64,000 nucleotides of DNA from Maylandia zebra (Eukaryota > Chordata > Actinopteri > Cichliformes > Cichlidae), in the NCBI RefSeq assembly GCF_041146795.1, contig NC_135182.1:33462509-33526508 (forward strand), given 5' to 3'. Under the pieces are notes generated by a model. The model saw only the letters and a program-made list of their open reading frames with translations. It did not search any database and had not been told where the DNA came from. Below, in pieces: positions 23,318-35,400 of the stretch (its first letter is position 1; the number at the start of each line of letters is the position of its first letter). The position numbers and the translations under genes were made by a program.

Positions 23318-25207
23318 GGTGCAGTCAGAGCACAGGCATTATAATGGTGGGTGGAGCCATGTTTGGGAGCCAGTAAACTGAGTGAGCAGGCCTCATTAAT
23401 CTGACAGGTCACATGATATTGTAGTTCTCTGAGTGAGATAAAACAAATATGTCGTGCCTCTGTAGTTGAGTTCATCACAGATTACTCAGCAATGATTGAT
23501 ATTGGCAAAAGAACAAAAGTCAGACATGTGGTGGACTCTTTCGCTCCACATACGATAAATTATTGCAGAAATACATTCAATAAATCCCATGTTGTGCCAG
23601 AGGACATGCAGAAGGAAAAGATCCATCTGACTAATAGCAAGATTAAGTCACTGACCTGGAAGCCTCATTCTTCCGTGGACCCTCCTCCTTCCTAAAACTG
23701 TTCGGACTGTGCTGGAATGATATTGACTGTTTACACAGTAATATCTGCATTAATGCATGGTTTATTCTTTTGCCATATTTTTCAGCTGTTGGTGAAACAG
23801 TCAGTTTGGGGCTCCTTAACTAATTGATACTTAACTTTACAGTAGTGGTGTGCAACAGTGTAAATTTTGATATTCATTCAATTAAAATAGAGATACTGAT
23901 ACTTTTAACTTATAAAGGTAGCTTGTTGTGACTTATGAGATGGAGCATCATTAATCTGCAAATTCTGAACACGAGTTTATTCTGGATTATTTTTTTATTT
24001 TCAAAAAAACCTCATATTTTGTATGTAGCACAGTCCAGTGGGCTACATTTTGAACTTAAAGGATAGAAACAAACTATTGATCCTAGTGCACTAATATCGA
24101 TTTAATACCAATACCAGTATTAGTGTCGATATTATTGATATTTGGATCAATTCACCCACCTCTGCTTTGCAAGCTGTAATTGGGGATTTTTCTCAATGCA
24201 CTTTTCACACCTTCATAGTTGCGGTAATGCTGTGAGAGTTACATGTTTGTCCCTCTATATTAACTTTGCTCAAGCACAATTCCTGAATTTCCACTTTACA
24301 AAAGCTCAGGAAAGACAGGCACTTAATCACACACTCCTTTCCCAAGAATCAAAGTCAAAACAGCTGTTTTTGTTTGAGCCTCAGGTGTTTCTTGTGCAAC
24401 TTATAATCATGTTTGCTCCTTGTTGTTGGCTACCAAAACCTAGGCTTGAATAGAGTAATAGGGATGTTATCACTGAATCACATTCTAAGGACACATGCCC
24501 AATTTGTTTTAATAATGCCGTTCAGTCTTTGATATAAGTCGACATTTCCACAGTTAAACTTCAGTAGATGGAAGGTGAAAGACAACATCATCACTAAGAT
24601 GTTTTTGCAGTCAGGGTGGCACAAAAACAAACAGAAAGAATGAGAGACATTCGGTGGTTTTAAAAGTATCTCTTAGTTTTTATTTTCGTATTTTTGTGCT
24701 TCCTACCTGCCTGTTCTCTACATGTGTATGTCTGTGTGGTGCTTCAAGTTATTTTATTCTGTAGGTTTTTTCCTGGTGTGTGTTTTATTTCCTGCCATTG
24801 TTCTTCCCTGTGCATATTTAGTCTGTGTGCCTTTGAGTCTCTTGGGCTTTGTTCTTTCTCTCTTTTGTTGATTTTCCCAGTACTTTGCTGAGTTAGTGAA
24901 CTTTTGGTGGTTAACCTGCTTCCCCCCTCTACTAAATTCCTCTATTGCTGCTTTCTACCCTTCCTTGTCTTGGGTTAGCTGGTTTTGCTTAAAAATCTTT
25001 ATCCCACAAACTCAACATAATAAGTGGGTTTTGTCACAAAGAATGCACAAAAATCAGAACCGTATGAGTCCCTACATAATTCCATACACTATCAGCCTTT
25101 AGCAGCTTATTCAGGACAGATGCATGTGAGTTTGTTATATTATGTACACTATACATTTGAATGTAAGTCAAAAATATAGCACTAGAGTATTATTGATTAC
25201 TGAGTAG
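23318..25207. other. Intergenic, no gene seen
   Basis: Mostly AT-rich; short frames at 23492-23695, 24142-24453 and 24694-25102 have no family signature. Confidence 0.4.
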
Positions 25208-26211
25208 CAGAGATGGGCAGTAATGCGTTACTGTAATCCGATTACTTTTTTCAAGTAACGTAAGTAAAGTAAGAGATTACTATTGCAAAAACGGTAATTA
25301 GATTACCGTAACTTTCCCGCACGCTGCGTTACTGCGTTACTAAAACCGTGATTTTTTTGCGAGAATGTCTCATGACAGTGACATAAGCAAGTGTGACGTT
25401 CGTGACAACAGCTGTGTGCAGATCAACAATGGATCACATATCGATTGTGGGAGAGAGTATGAGCGTGCAGCGCTTAAAGCGTGGAAGTACTGACCTTACT
25501 TTGAGTTTGATTCCATAAAAAGTGACAAAAACATTAGTGTCTGTTGTGCGTGGGAAGAAAACTTCTTTTTACAGCGAAAAAACCTCTAAACTTCCAAGCA
25601 AGCACCGAGTGCGCTAACATATAATGGGAAACTCACAGAGAAACTCGCGGATTCTTCCACTGACCGCTGCGGCACACCTGCACCAGGGTAAACCTCCGCC
25701 TACCCAACTCCTGCTTTACAGGTGAAAATAGAGCAACAGGACCGCTGAGTCTTTGACTTTATTTATTTTCTGCTGTGTTTTACTTGCATCTATTTGAAAG
25801 ATTGAGTGTAAACACAAAAAATATATATTTTATGTGCTGGAATGTGCAGAAAATAAGTTTAAATGTTAAACTAATTTCTTCCAGTCAGAGAATGTTGCAT
25901 ATAATTAAATTTTTGCTTGATGCATAAAGTTAAAAGATTAAAACTAATAAAACAAGTTTTAAAAAAGAGACTTTTCCATTTGATTACATTTTGTATGATG
26001 GATTATGTAGAAAAAGTAGAATTGGGCTGAAAGATCTATCGCTTTATCACCTATTCAGGTTGTAAATCGTGTTTTTAAAAAGTAACTAAGTAACTAAGTA
26101 ATCAATTACTTTTGAAAATAAGTAATCAGTAAAGTAACGGGATTACTTTTTGGGGGAAGTAATCAGTAATTAGTTACTGATTACTTTTTTCAAGTAACTT
26201 GACCAACACTG
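25208..26211. mobile_element. Non-autonomous hAT-like transposon (about 1 kb)
   Basis: Left end cagagatgggcagtaatgcg and right end caagtaacttgaccaacactg give degenerate inverted termini, with a long series of GTAAT/ATTAC blocks inside both ends. Flanking octamers CTGAGTAG and CTTAGTTT match at only five of eight positions, so the target duplication is doubtful or decayed. No transposase was seen. It resembles the element at 4856-5808 in style but not in detailed sequence. Confidence 0.65.
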
Positions 26212-27590
26212 CTTAGTTTCAGTTAGCTGTTGTTTGCTAGCCTGCTCTAAAAGCAAGGACATTTGACGCTCCACAGTTGAGGATCCACACAGAGCCTCGT
26301 CTATAACTGCTGAAGATTTACTTTGCTCTGACCTTATAGTGGACCTGTACAGATGCACTTCATCTTTTGCTGCTCCAGTCTCCCTTGGTTGGTGCTGTGC
26401 CATCTGGGGAGCTTAATGCTGCCGCCGTGATGGATCACAGGTGCATCAGCAGACCTGTCTGCTTGCTGGCTTATGCACCTCATACGTTTTTCCAGTGTAC
26501 CTGTCGCTCTACAAGGAGGTTACAAAATACTGTCCACTTGAATCAGCGCTGAGGTGTGTGTCATCAGGAATAACACCACTGAAATGGAAAGGGCAAGGAT
26601 AACAAGCATAAAGTCCAGATCATCAGCATGTAAGGGAGAGTCACAAACCTGTTTTTTGTTTACATTAGATTTTCATTTCAAATTTGCTGAATTCTGTCTT
26701 TGTCTTAGATGCTCATACATAACATAACATATATATAGAATACTAACACCGAAGGGGGGCTCGAATCTCCCCCTTCTTTGTGTACTCCAGTCAACCTGTT
26801 TAAATCTCACAGGAAATATTGTGTTAGTGTTGGCTCTGTTTGAATGGTTGTGAAAACTAAACAGGGAGGATTTCAGTTCACTTGGAAAAAAAATCAATCA
26901 GTGGAGGCTGACTTTACAACTCCTTGTACAAACAGGCTCGGGAGCTGGAAACAGTGGTGACTATAAAGCTATTTTGATGTTTTATAAACAGCTGCTCCCC
27001 TCGTTGGTCTGACTTACGTGAAACTTCTCCACATGACTATATAAAAGCGTGAAGTGTTTAACTCATATGAACCCACTGCGTTAGTCACATGGTGAGACCA
27101 CGGTTGCTCATGGTGGCTTAGACAATCTGGCCTGGAAACTCTGCTTGTCTCTGAACCACCAGACTTTCATTTGGACGGTGACCAGAAATGACGTAAGAAA
27201 GAAGCATTTCATAGATGTGACAACATATTCAGACTGTCGTAGATCGATTCCACTGAATGAACATGAACAAAAGTTCATTGCCATTGATCAGCTGATGAGA
27301 AATACTTAAACACAGAATTCATCCATCAAGGCTACTATTCTCACCCGAGGCCAGTTTAGAATCAGCACTTCACCTAACCCCACTAACTACATGTCTTTGG
27401 ACTGTGGAAAGAAGCCCGAGTACCCACACAGACATGACAGGAACTTTACTAACCATCAAAACTAACTAAACACAGTAATTATACACATATATAGCTATTT
27501 AATATTTTCCCTACCTTAGCAGACAATGAGTCTGAACTGTAGTTTTGAGTTACTGAGTTTCTTTAAGGTTTTCTGGTCTTTATAGAAGTT
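26212..27590. other. Intergenic; one odd minus-strand frame and a repeat scrap
   Basis: A 78-codon minus-strand frame at 26403-26170 abuts the hAT-like element; see findings. At 27340-27425 is an antisense fragment of the 47870-48190 repeat family. Nothing else was recognised. Confidence 0.4.
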
Positions 27591-27594
27591 TGTG

Positions 27595-28085
27595 TAGTTA
27601 ACAGCATCTTTTTCAGCATGACTTTATCAGTCTCTCACATTGTTGCGGAGAACTGTTCAACCACTGTACTTTACAAACCTGCTTCATTTCATTGAGGTTT
27701 ATGGGCACTGGTTTATGCACAACTTTTTAAAGGTTCCTTTGCAGCCTTTCAATGAGTTTGAGGTCTGGACTTTGACTGGATCGTTGCAACATCTTGAGTC
27801 TTTCTTTTCCAGTCATTGTTTTGTAGATTTGGTGGTCTGCTTGGGATCATTTTCCTGTTGCATGATCCAGTTTTAGCTGTGAGACAGACGCCACATGTTT
27901 GACTCTAGAACTGGCGTACAGGGATATTCATGGTTCACTCTTGTTAAGTCTTGTGGTTTGTTCAGATGCAACTTTGCAAACCTAAGTTATGCTGCCATGT
28001 TCCTTTTAGAGAGGAGAGGCCTTCACATGACAACCCGTCCAAACAAGCCATACTTGTTCATTCTTTTTCTGGAACCTCAATTTTT
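27595..28085 (+). repeat. Old DNA-transposon-like repeat, first half
   Basis: Contains blocks such as gcatgatccagttttagctg, then ttgttcagatgcaactttgc and ctgccatgttccttttagag, which I recognise as a widespread, non-coding fish repeat. It stops near 28085, and matching material from the same family resumes near 29225 after a Tc1 fossil. Family assignment is from memory of the sequence type only. Confidence 0.45.
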
Positions 28086-28169
28086 AAAAAAACAAATTAA
28101 AAAAAATATTCACAATAGAACAAGAAAACAAATCAAATATTTACAATGAGACATTTTACTGTTTCATGG

Positions 28170-29215
28170 AAAAGTAAGTGGTTCTCAAAAGAAACTGCTG
28201 GAAGAACATATTCCAACTAAATCGGTAAGTTGATCGCTAAAGTAAGTGAGCATAAAAAAATAGCATCTTATAAAGCCAGAGCTTCTCAGAGGAAAAGATG
28301 GACAGAAGTTCACCAGTCTGTATAAAAAACCCCACCTCAACATATTGTGGAACAATTTCAGAATAACGGTCCTAAGACTGTGGATATCTCATCGTCTACG
28401 GTCTATTAAATTATCAAATGATTTTGGGAATCTGGGGAATTCTCTGTGTAGAAGAGGCTAGGCTGAAAATCAATATTGGATGCCCATGATCTTCAAGCCC
28501 TCAGGCAGTATTTCCAGCACTGCATTAAAAAAACAGGCAAGATTCTGTCATGGGAATCACTGTGTGAGCTCAGGACCACTTTCAGAAAGCATACATATGA
28601 TCCAGATATGCCACCATCTTCTCTGGGCCAAAGCTCGTTGAAAATGGACAGAGGAAAAGTGGAAAACAGCTCTGTGGTTGAACGGATTGAACTCTGAAAT
28701 TCTTTTGAATTTCTTTTTGGAAAGCACAGACACTCGTAGACTTAGGTTCTCTAGATTAAAGTGGAAAGAAACCTTCCAGCATGTTATAAGGGATGAGTTC
28801 AGAAGTCTGGATCTCTGATGGCATGGCGGTGGTTAGCGCCTATAGAATTAGCCGCTTGCACCTGCTGAATGACCTATTCAGGATTCAGATCAAAATATTC
28901 TCCCATCCAGATGGTGTCTTTTTCAGGGAAATCCATGCGTATTTCAGCAAGAGGGTGCAAAACCACAAACTGCATCTGTTACAATAACATGCCTTTGTAG
29001 TAGAGGAGTCCGGGTGCTGAATTAGCCCGCAGTCCAGACCTTTCACCAATTGAAAACATCTGGAGGATCATCATGAAATAACAAATACTGCATAGAAGAC
29101 CCAGGACTGCTCGGTCTTCTATGTCTTCAGTGTTTTATTGTGACTAAAAGATGGTTTATGAGATTTGCAAATGATTGGATTCTGCATTTATTTACATTTT
29201 ACTCCACAGTCAGCT
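28170..29215 (+). pseudogene. Fossil Tc1/mariner-type transposase
   Basis: Broken plus-strand transposase DNA. Recognisable blocks in order are the helix-turn-helix region near 28340-28420, YDPDMPPSSLGQSS-like sequence near 28600 standing where the catalytic-domain entry should be, the frame at 28793-28987 running to a degenerate YFSKRVQNHKLHLLQ (in place of the YFQQDNAxPHxA block), and cccgcagtccagacctttca (SPDLSPIE-like) at 29025-29055. Stops and frameshifts are numerous. The tail ttgcaaatgattggattctg then ttatttacattttac at 29165-29205 is typical of the 3' end of this element class. Confidence 0.6.
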
Positions 29216-29224
29216 GTGCGACAG

Positions 29225-29640
29225 CTATCATTGAACATTTAACATGCTAACTGAGGCCTGTAGAGTCTGACATCTAACTTGGATCCTGGCAATTGTCGTG
29301 AAAACCTTTTACTTGTGAATAATCTTTCTCACTGTGGATGGACTTCAGATTGTTTGGAAAAGGCTACATAATCCTTCCCAGATTGATGAGCCACAGCAGT
29401 CGCTTCTCTAAGCTCCTTGCTGATGTTTTTGCTCTGTGGCATTGTGTTAACTCACACCAGAAAGCTCCAGACCAGCAAACTGTCAACACTTGGGCTTTTA
29501 TAGAAGTCCTCACACTTGCTGATGACTTGTTGCTTACCCTTTTAATTTACATGGCCATGACTTTATATTTAAAGCAGAATTTCTGCTTTTACTTTATTAT
29601 CAAAAAGTTTGGTGGGATGACAGCATGAAACTGGCCAACC
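29225..29640 (+). repeat. Old DNA-transposon-like repeat, second half
   Basis: Blocks ttctcactgtggatggactt, cccagattgatgagccacag, gctccagaccagcaaactgt and ttttatagaagtcctcacac continue the family seen at 27595-28085. The order and strand are consistent with one ancestral copy split by the Tc1 fossil. Confidence 0.45.
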
Positions 29641-31227
29641 GATACTTCCAAACAAAGGAGGGTTTCAAACCTCAAATAACACATTTTTGACAGCATACTC
29701 ACTTGTGCTCGGTCACGTACTGATTTGAATCTGCTGACAGCTGCGTTGCATTTCCCTCCATTTTTTCCTGTGATCACCGGAGAAGCATGCTATATGTGGT
29801 GACCACTGGCTGTTGTGAGCTGAAAGGAAGTGATTTTCCGCGTCTCCTTTCTGCATTTGTGCTGTCAATCTGCACTTTTTTTCTGTAAAGGCATAAAACA
29901 CTTGTAAACTGAAATTAGAATAACAATACCCAGCTTCTCTTTTAAGAGAAGCTGGGTATTGTTTTTTTATGGGATCCTCAGACAATTAGGTCTCTGCAGG
30001 CTGGAAAGCTTGAAAGAAGGCCACAAGAATTTCCCATTCTCATCTGGAAGTCACTGTGTTTTTGGTGGCATATTTCTACTCAAGTTTAATGCTTGCTTAC
30101 TTGGCCAGTGGACACTTACACTTACAGTATATTAACTGGATTTTATCTGGGCTTGAGAAGTGCCCAGTTGCCTGCTCTGGACACATCTTTCAAGTTTCCT
30201 CACCTTCTTCTTAAAAATGCTCTGAGGGTTCTGCTGTAATGTTTACTTCAGCTTAGAGGAATGAGAATGAGATGAGGCATTTACATAGAATCAGGTTTAA
30301 CACCTCTTGCCCTGTTTGCACTTACAGCAACAACGGGGTGAGGATGATCCCCACTGAATAACTGTAAAAAGGCAGTCTGGTATTCTTTTGTTTGCTTTCT
30401 CAGTCACTTGTTTACTAAGGGCAGAGCCCTGAGTTTCAGCTGTGCTCATGTCCCAAGTCATGTCCTCCAACAGTTGGGAGAACTATTTCCACTTGGAAAA
30501 GTAACTCAACGTTGTAATTTTGCCCACACTTAAACACAACCTTCCAAAAGTCTAACTTTGACCCAGCGTTATGGTGTAATAAGAAGCTGTGAGACCCAAA
30601 GGCCTCTTATCATGACATCACCACTCAGACATGAGCAGAGCCAGATGGAATAAACACATGTGCGATACAGAAACCATGTCCAAGCTACCCATAACTCTAC
30701 GGACATGCATCTCATCACCGGAAATCTCATCAGTCACTGGATATCAACCTGAAAAAAAAAGGTTAAAGGGCAATAAGCACTCTTTATTAGTCAGACATGT
30801 TTGAAATGGTTGATTGATATTAACTATTACCCCAACATGCACGACAAGGAATTTACAGGGTAATTTAATTTTGACTTATTCCGCTTGGCAGTGATACTGA
30901 AGCTTGGCCTCATTTTTGTATTTTCATGGCTCCGTAGCCACAAATCCTCTGCTCCTCTGCCATCCCGCACGGCTGCTTTGATTGATGCTCCCATTTTCCT
31001 GTCATCCAGGAGGAGAGGTTCTGTACTTGCTGAATCAAGGGTGATCTTAGCATTTTTACCCCACTCATAATTCCTCACTGTCTGGCCACACTCAAAGACT
31101 TGCTCCAAAAAATACTTTTACGCATTTCTGAGTCTTTTGCACAGTCATGATGACGCCATCAGAGTGACGAGAATGTGGGGGAGTTTAAGAGGCTCAATGT
31201 AGGAAAATTACTAGCATAGTTTGCTAT
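29641..31227. other. Intergenic, no gene seen
   Basis: Contains a 42-bp near-perfect palindrome at 29922-29963 (see findings). No exon or RNA gene was recognised. Confidence 0.45.
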
Positions 31228-32065
31228 TTGAATCAGAATCAGAATCAGAATACTTTATTGATCCCTGGGGGAAATTATTTTTTGTTACAGTGCTCCATTT
31301 TAAACCAACATTAAGACAAGACAGACAATACACTAACTAAGAATAGTACAATATATACATATATATACATACATACATACATAAGTCACTCATAAATAAA
31401 TAGTTGGAAAAGAAACATGTGTAGTTGTAGCAGCAAACAGTGTGTTAAGTGGATGCGTTGTACAGGGAGATGGCCACAGGCAGGAATGATTTCCTGTGTC
31501 GTTCAGTGGTGCTTTTCGGTAATCTCAGTCTCTCACTGAACGAGCTCCTGTGACTGACCAGCATGTCATGGAGTGGGTGGGAGGTGTTATCCAACATTGT
31601 CTTTATCTTGGACAGCATCCGCCTCTCCGACACCACCTTGAGGGAGTCCAGCTCCATCCCCACAACATTGCTGGCCTTACGGATTAGTTTATTAAGTCTG
31701 TTGGCATCTGCGACCCTCAGCCTGCTCCCCCAGCATGCAACAGCATAGAGGATCGCACTGGCCACCACAGACTCATAGAAAATCCTCAGCATTTTCTGGC
31801 AGATGTTGAAGGACCTCAGTCGCCTCAAAAAATAGAGACGACTCTGGCCCTTCCTGTAAAGTGCTGTGGTGTTTTTAGCCCAGTCCAGTTTATTGTCAAT
31901 GTGTACTCCAAGGTATTTATAGTCCTCCACAATGTCAACACTGACCCCCTGAATTGAAACAGGGGTCAAGTGTTTCCTGGTCTTCCTGAAGTCCACGATC
32001 AGTTCCTTGGTCTTTGCCACGTTGAGCTGCAGATGATTCTGCTCACACCACCTGACAAAGGAGTT
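31228..32065 (-). pseudogene. LINE reverse-transcriptase C-terminal remnant
   Basis: Minus-strand open frame 32020-31445 (191 codons) plus a 3' UTR ending in the repeated AATCAG / ACTTTATTG motif at 31228-31262. Residues KTKELIVDF, YKYLGVHIDNKLDW, GQSRLYFLRRLRSFN and ILYAVACWGS are typical of the thumb region of fish non-LTR retrotransposons of Rex1/L2 style. The catalytic FADD block and the endonuclease are missing, so it is a dead 5'-truncated copy. It is about as well preserved as the copy at 48306-49100. Confidence 0.8.
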
Positions 32066-32162
32066 GGTTGGTATTTATACCACATGCAAGTGCGTAGAGA
32101 TATAGAAAGAGACAATTTACAGTTAAATGTCCTCCAAACCAGACTAATGTGCAAATAGAATC

Positions 32163-32194
32163 TGTTAAAATGGCCTGTGTATAGTGCTTTACAG

Positions 32195-32248
<54 letters not shown>

Positions 32249-32418
32249 GGCTGCCGGACACTGGCGCCACCGGGCCCTCTGACCACCACCAGTAGGCAAT
32301 GGGTGAAGTGTCTTGCTCAAGGACACAACAACCGAGACTGTCCAAGCCGGGGCTCGAACAAGCAACCTTCCGATTACAAGGCAAACTCCCAACTCTTGAG
32401 CCACAATTGCCCCGTTAA
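32163..32418 (-). repeat. tRNA-derived SINE with an internal (AC)n expansion
   Basis: Antisense copy of the same SINE family as 60300-60600 and 61618-61925: tRNA-like head at about 32418-32330 with a B-box-like GTTCGAGCCCC, middle block GGCCCGGTGGCGCC, and tail aaagcactatacacaggcca. Between middle and tail the sequence is replaced or expanded by an AC repeat at 32196-32247. Confidence 0.75.
32196..32247. repeat. (AC)n microsatellite
   Basis: About 26 uninterrupted AC units within a SINE. Long open frames reading through it on both strands are artefacts of the repeat. Confidence 0.95.
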
Positions 32419-35400
32419 AGGAGAGTATGCAAAAGTGCATGGAGGTAACTGCCTGATAAGTGACACTCCCATAACATTTTTTGCCCTCAGTTATTTCAAA
32501 TGATGAAATATGCACACAGCTGCACTTAAAAATGCTTTAAAAACAAAACACGAGTAACACATTTAACATGATGCTTCATTCATATAACCAATTCTCTTTT
32601 TTTTCTATCTCATTTAATTACATTTAGGGAAGCCAAAAATCCAAATGGCAGGAAGCGTGCTTCTCAGAGTGTCGTAAGCAGCAGCAGAGCCCAGAGGCCA
32701 TCCTCACCAGCACCTTGAAGTGTTTACAAATGACTGCCTTTGGCACCAAAAGATTACCCCCTCTATCCCCCGGGCATGTCGTTTCATGCACTGGTTGGAT
32801 ATAACATGTAGGAAGCTGAGTTAGAGTTTATCATAAGTATGTGTGGCATACATTGCCTGTTTATGCCCTGTCCTTATCTTCAACGTCATGCTGCTCTGTT
32901 GTATCTTAATTGCCCCTTGGAGATAAATAAAGTCTTTCTGATTCTGATATAATATTTTGAGATTGAGAAACACCAGTTTTTCTTCCAAACCTTTTCAGAC
33001 ATGCTTCACTTCAAAAGGCCAGAATTGTTAACACTGACAAAAAACAGGATCCAAGCTGAATTTTAGTGAAATAAGTTTTTCTTCTGATATAAATAACATT
33101 GATTTCAATTAACTTCTTATTCTTCCCCTAGTCAGCCATACCCCACCTGAAATGGGTCTATACCCACAGTTGAAGTATCCCTGAGGTTGGCAGTATAATT
33201 ACAGTGTTCATTGATTGATCATTTTCATCCTGACTTCTTGAAAACAGCTAAAGACAATTGCTCCTCTGTAAAATTCCCTACAGGCCTCACTAGTTAGTAA
33301 TCACTGTATGGCTTTCAGAGTTAGTCTATTTTTAATGTGAATTATCCATAAAATACAGCCTGTCAGGGAAGCAAAGGAAGAAATATATATTTGTAAAAGG
33401 CAGATTTGCATATCAGAGAAACAGAAACTCTTTTTTTCCAAGTTCCTGACTGCAAGTTTTTTCAGTGAGTAACTTTCCTTCAGTTCAACAACTGATGACT
33501 CATGCATCTTCCAGTGTTGTTATGCAAAAGAAGGATTTCTTCAGGGTAAGAGCAGTGAGCCCAGCTCTCAGTTCCTTGTAGTAATCTAAGTAATCCACCA
33601 AAATGAATCATGAAAATCTTCCAAGTAGTGACAAACCAGTTTTAGCTCAAATTAAAAATAAAGTATGTTGAAGATTGTAAAATGCAATGAAGTTGTGCGT
33701 GTTGTGCATTAACAATATAACACAAACCTGAGCCACCTGTTTTGTAACGAAGACACAGAAGCTGTTGTTTGAGAACAGAAACCCAGGACAGATAATCATC
33801 TGTGGATCCCGCCATCACTACACCCAGCCCCTGATACCCTAACCACCACCATCTGCTCCGGGGTAGGGCTGTCTGTTTCCATGGTAACTCAGTACCCCTC
33901 CTCCGTAAGGCTTCTTTTGTGTGTCCCACGTGCAGTCTGCTCCAACTGTAACCCCACCATGCTGACGAGGCGTGCTGCTCATGTTGACTGTATGACAGAA
34001 ACAGGAGGTTTCATAATGGGATTTGTGTCTTCAGGAATTTTATGTTTGGTAATTTCGCCTCTAAAAAAGATTCTGGAAAGATTTCGATATAAAAAAACAA
34101 AAAGAAAAACCTGAGAAAGAGCCACACTTTGAGAACATCACTCCCCCTCCCCCCAAAGCAAGACAAGGTGACCTCGCAAATGAAACCCAGCCACCCCCAC
34201 TTTTACCACCCAGGGTGCTTGGTCACTCTACCTCCCCACCACCACCCAAAAATGCATTGTTCTTAAACTGAGATGAGAGGAAGAGATAGGAGCTGCGTAC
34301 CTGTGAGGAAGTAAGCAGTACCTGTGAAGACAAATGCTCAGAAGTCACCGAAATCAATAAACATGTGAAACGAAAACAATGTTCAATTGCGCATTCCTTA
34401 AAAATGAATACAATTACAGCACATTGATCTAATTTTATTAATGAGATGAAAATTCTAAGGCATAACACATATTTTTTTAGCACACGCTGATTACTTCCAG
34501 TCAGCCTCAAGAGCGAGGCCTACTTTTTTTTTCTTCTTTTTTAATTCCAAAAGCAATTTGTGGCCATGGTGCTGTAATTACATTTGGCCTGGCACTAACA
34601 GCTGGTTATTTTTTGCCATGTATGGGGCCGTAGGTGTGGTATACAGCACAGTTTTAGGCCTGTCTGCATACTTTTTTCCTTTTTTTTGTTTCATTGGTTG
34701 TGCACATGCATGCATATAAGATGTTGATGTGCACAACTGTGAACTTTTAAAATGCCTGTCCGGTGCTAATAAGCTCGTCATTCTGTTACTGATGCATTAT
34801 TAGGTGGAGTGGAAGTGAGTTACTCTGATCTGAGGCAGAACCTTATTAGGCACTATTTGGGATACACTGGCTCCTAAACAACACACAGATGGAAAGTATT
34901 AGTCTTCTTGGCAGGAAGCTCCACTTCCCTGTTGTACTGTGAATTATAATATTACAGCTAGGACTCTGGGTACTGCTGGAATGAATTATTCTGGGTCATT
35001 TTAAGTAAGTGCCCAAAACCTCACAGGTGCAAGTGGATCAGCTACCTGAAGAGAGTTTCACAGAGTATGAAAGAGAGTGAAAAGCAGTGAATTAATACTT
35101 ACCATTTCTTACTTATTAGAAGAAAACAAAAGAGGTTACACAGCTGACAGTCAGGCTGTAGGAGACTGGAATTCTTCTCTGGGCCACACTGAAGACAGGG
35201 TGGTTATTTTTCCAAAGTCATGCTGGTTGGTTGCCACGTTAACCCTGCGCTAATGCCATTTCATAAAATGAGTCGCGCCCTTGTGCATTTTTCTGTGTAT
35301 ATGTGTGTGTGTGTGTTGTAGCTGGGAGACAGCCACAAGAATGCGATTTAAAAAATGAAAACCAGCAAGGGCGTGCAGCAAGCAAAACTCTTAACAAGAC

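Noticed and set aside
32189..32515. Long frames on both strands around the AC repeat
   Set aside because: They consist of Thr-His or Cys-Val repeats generated by the microsatellite and SINE sequence.
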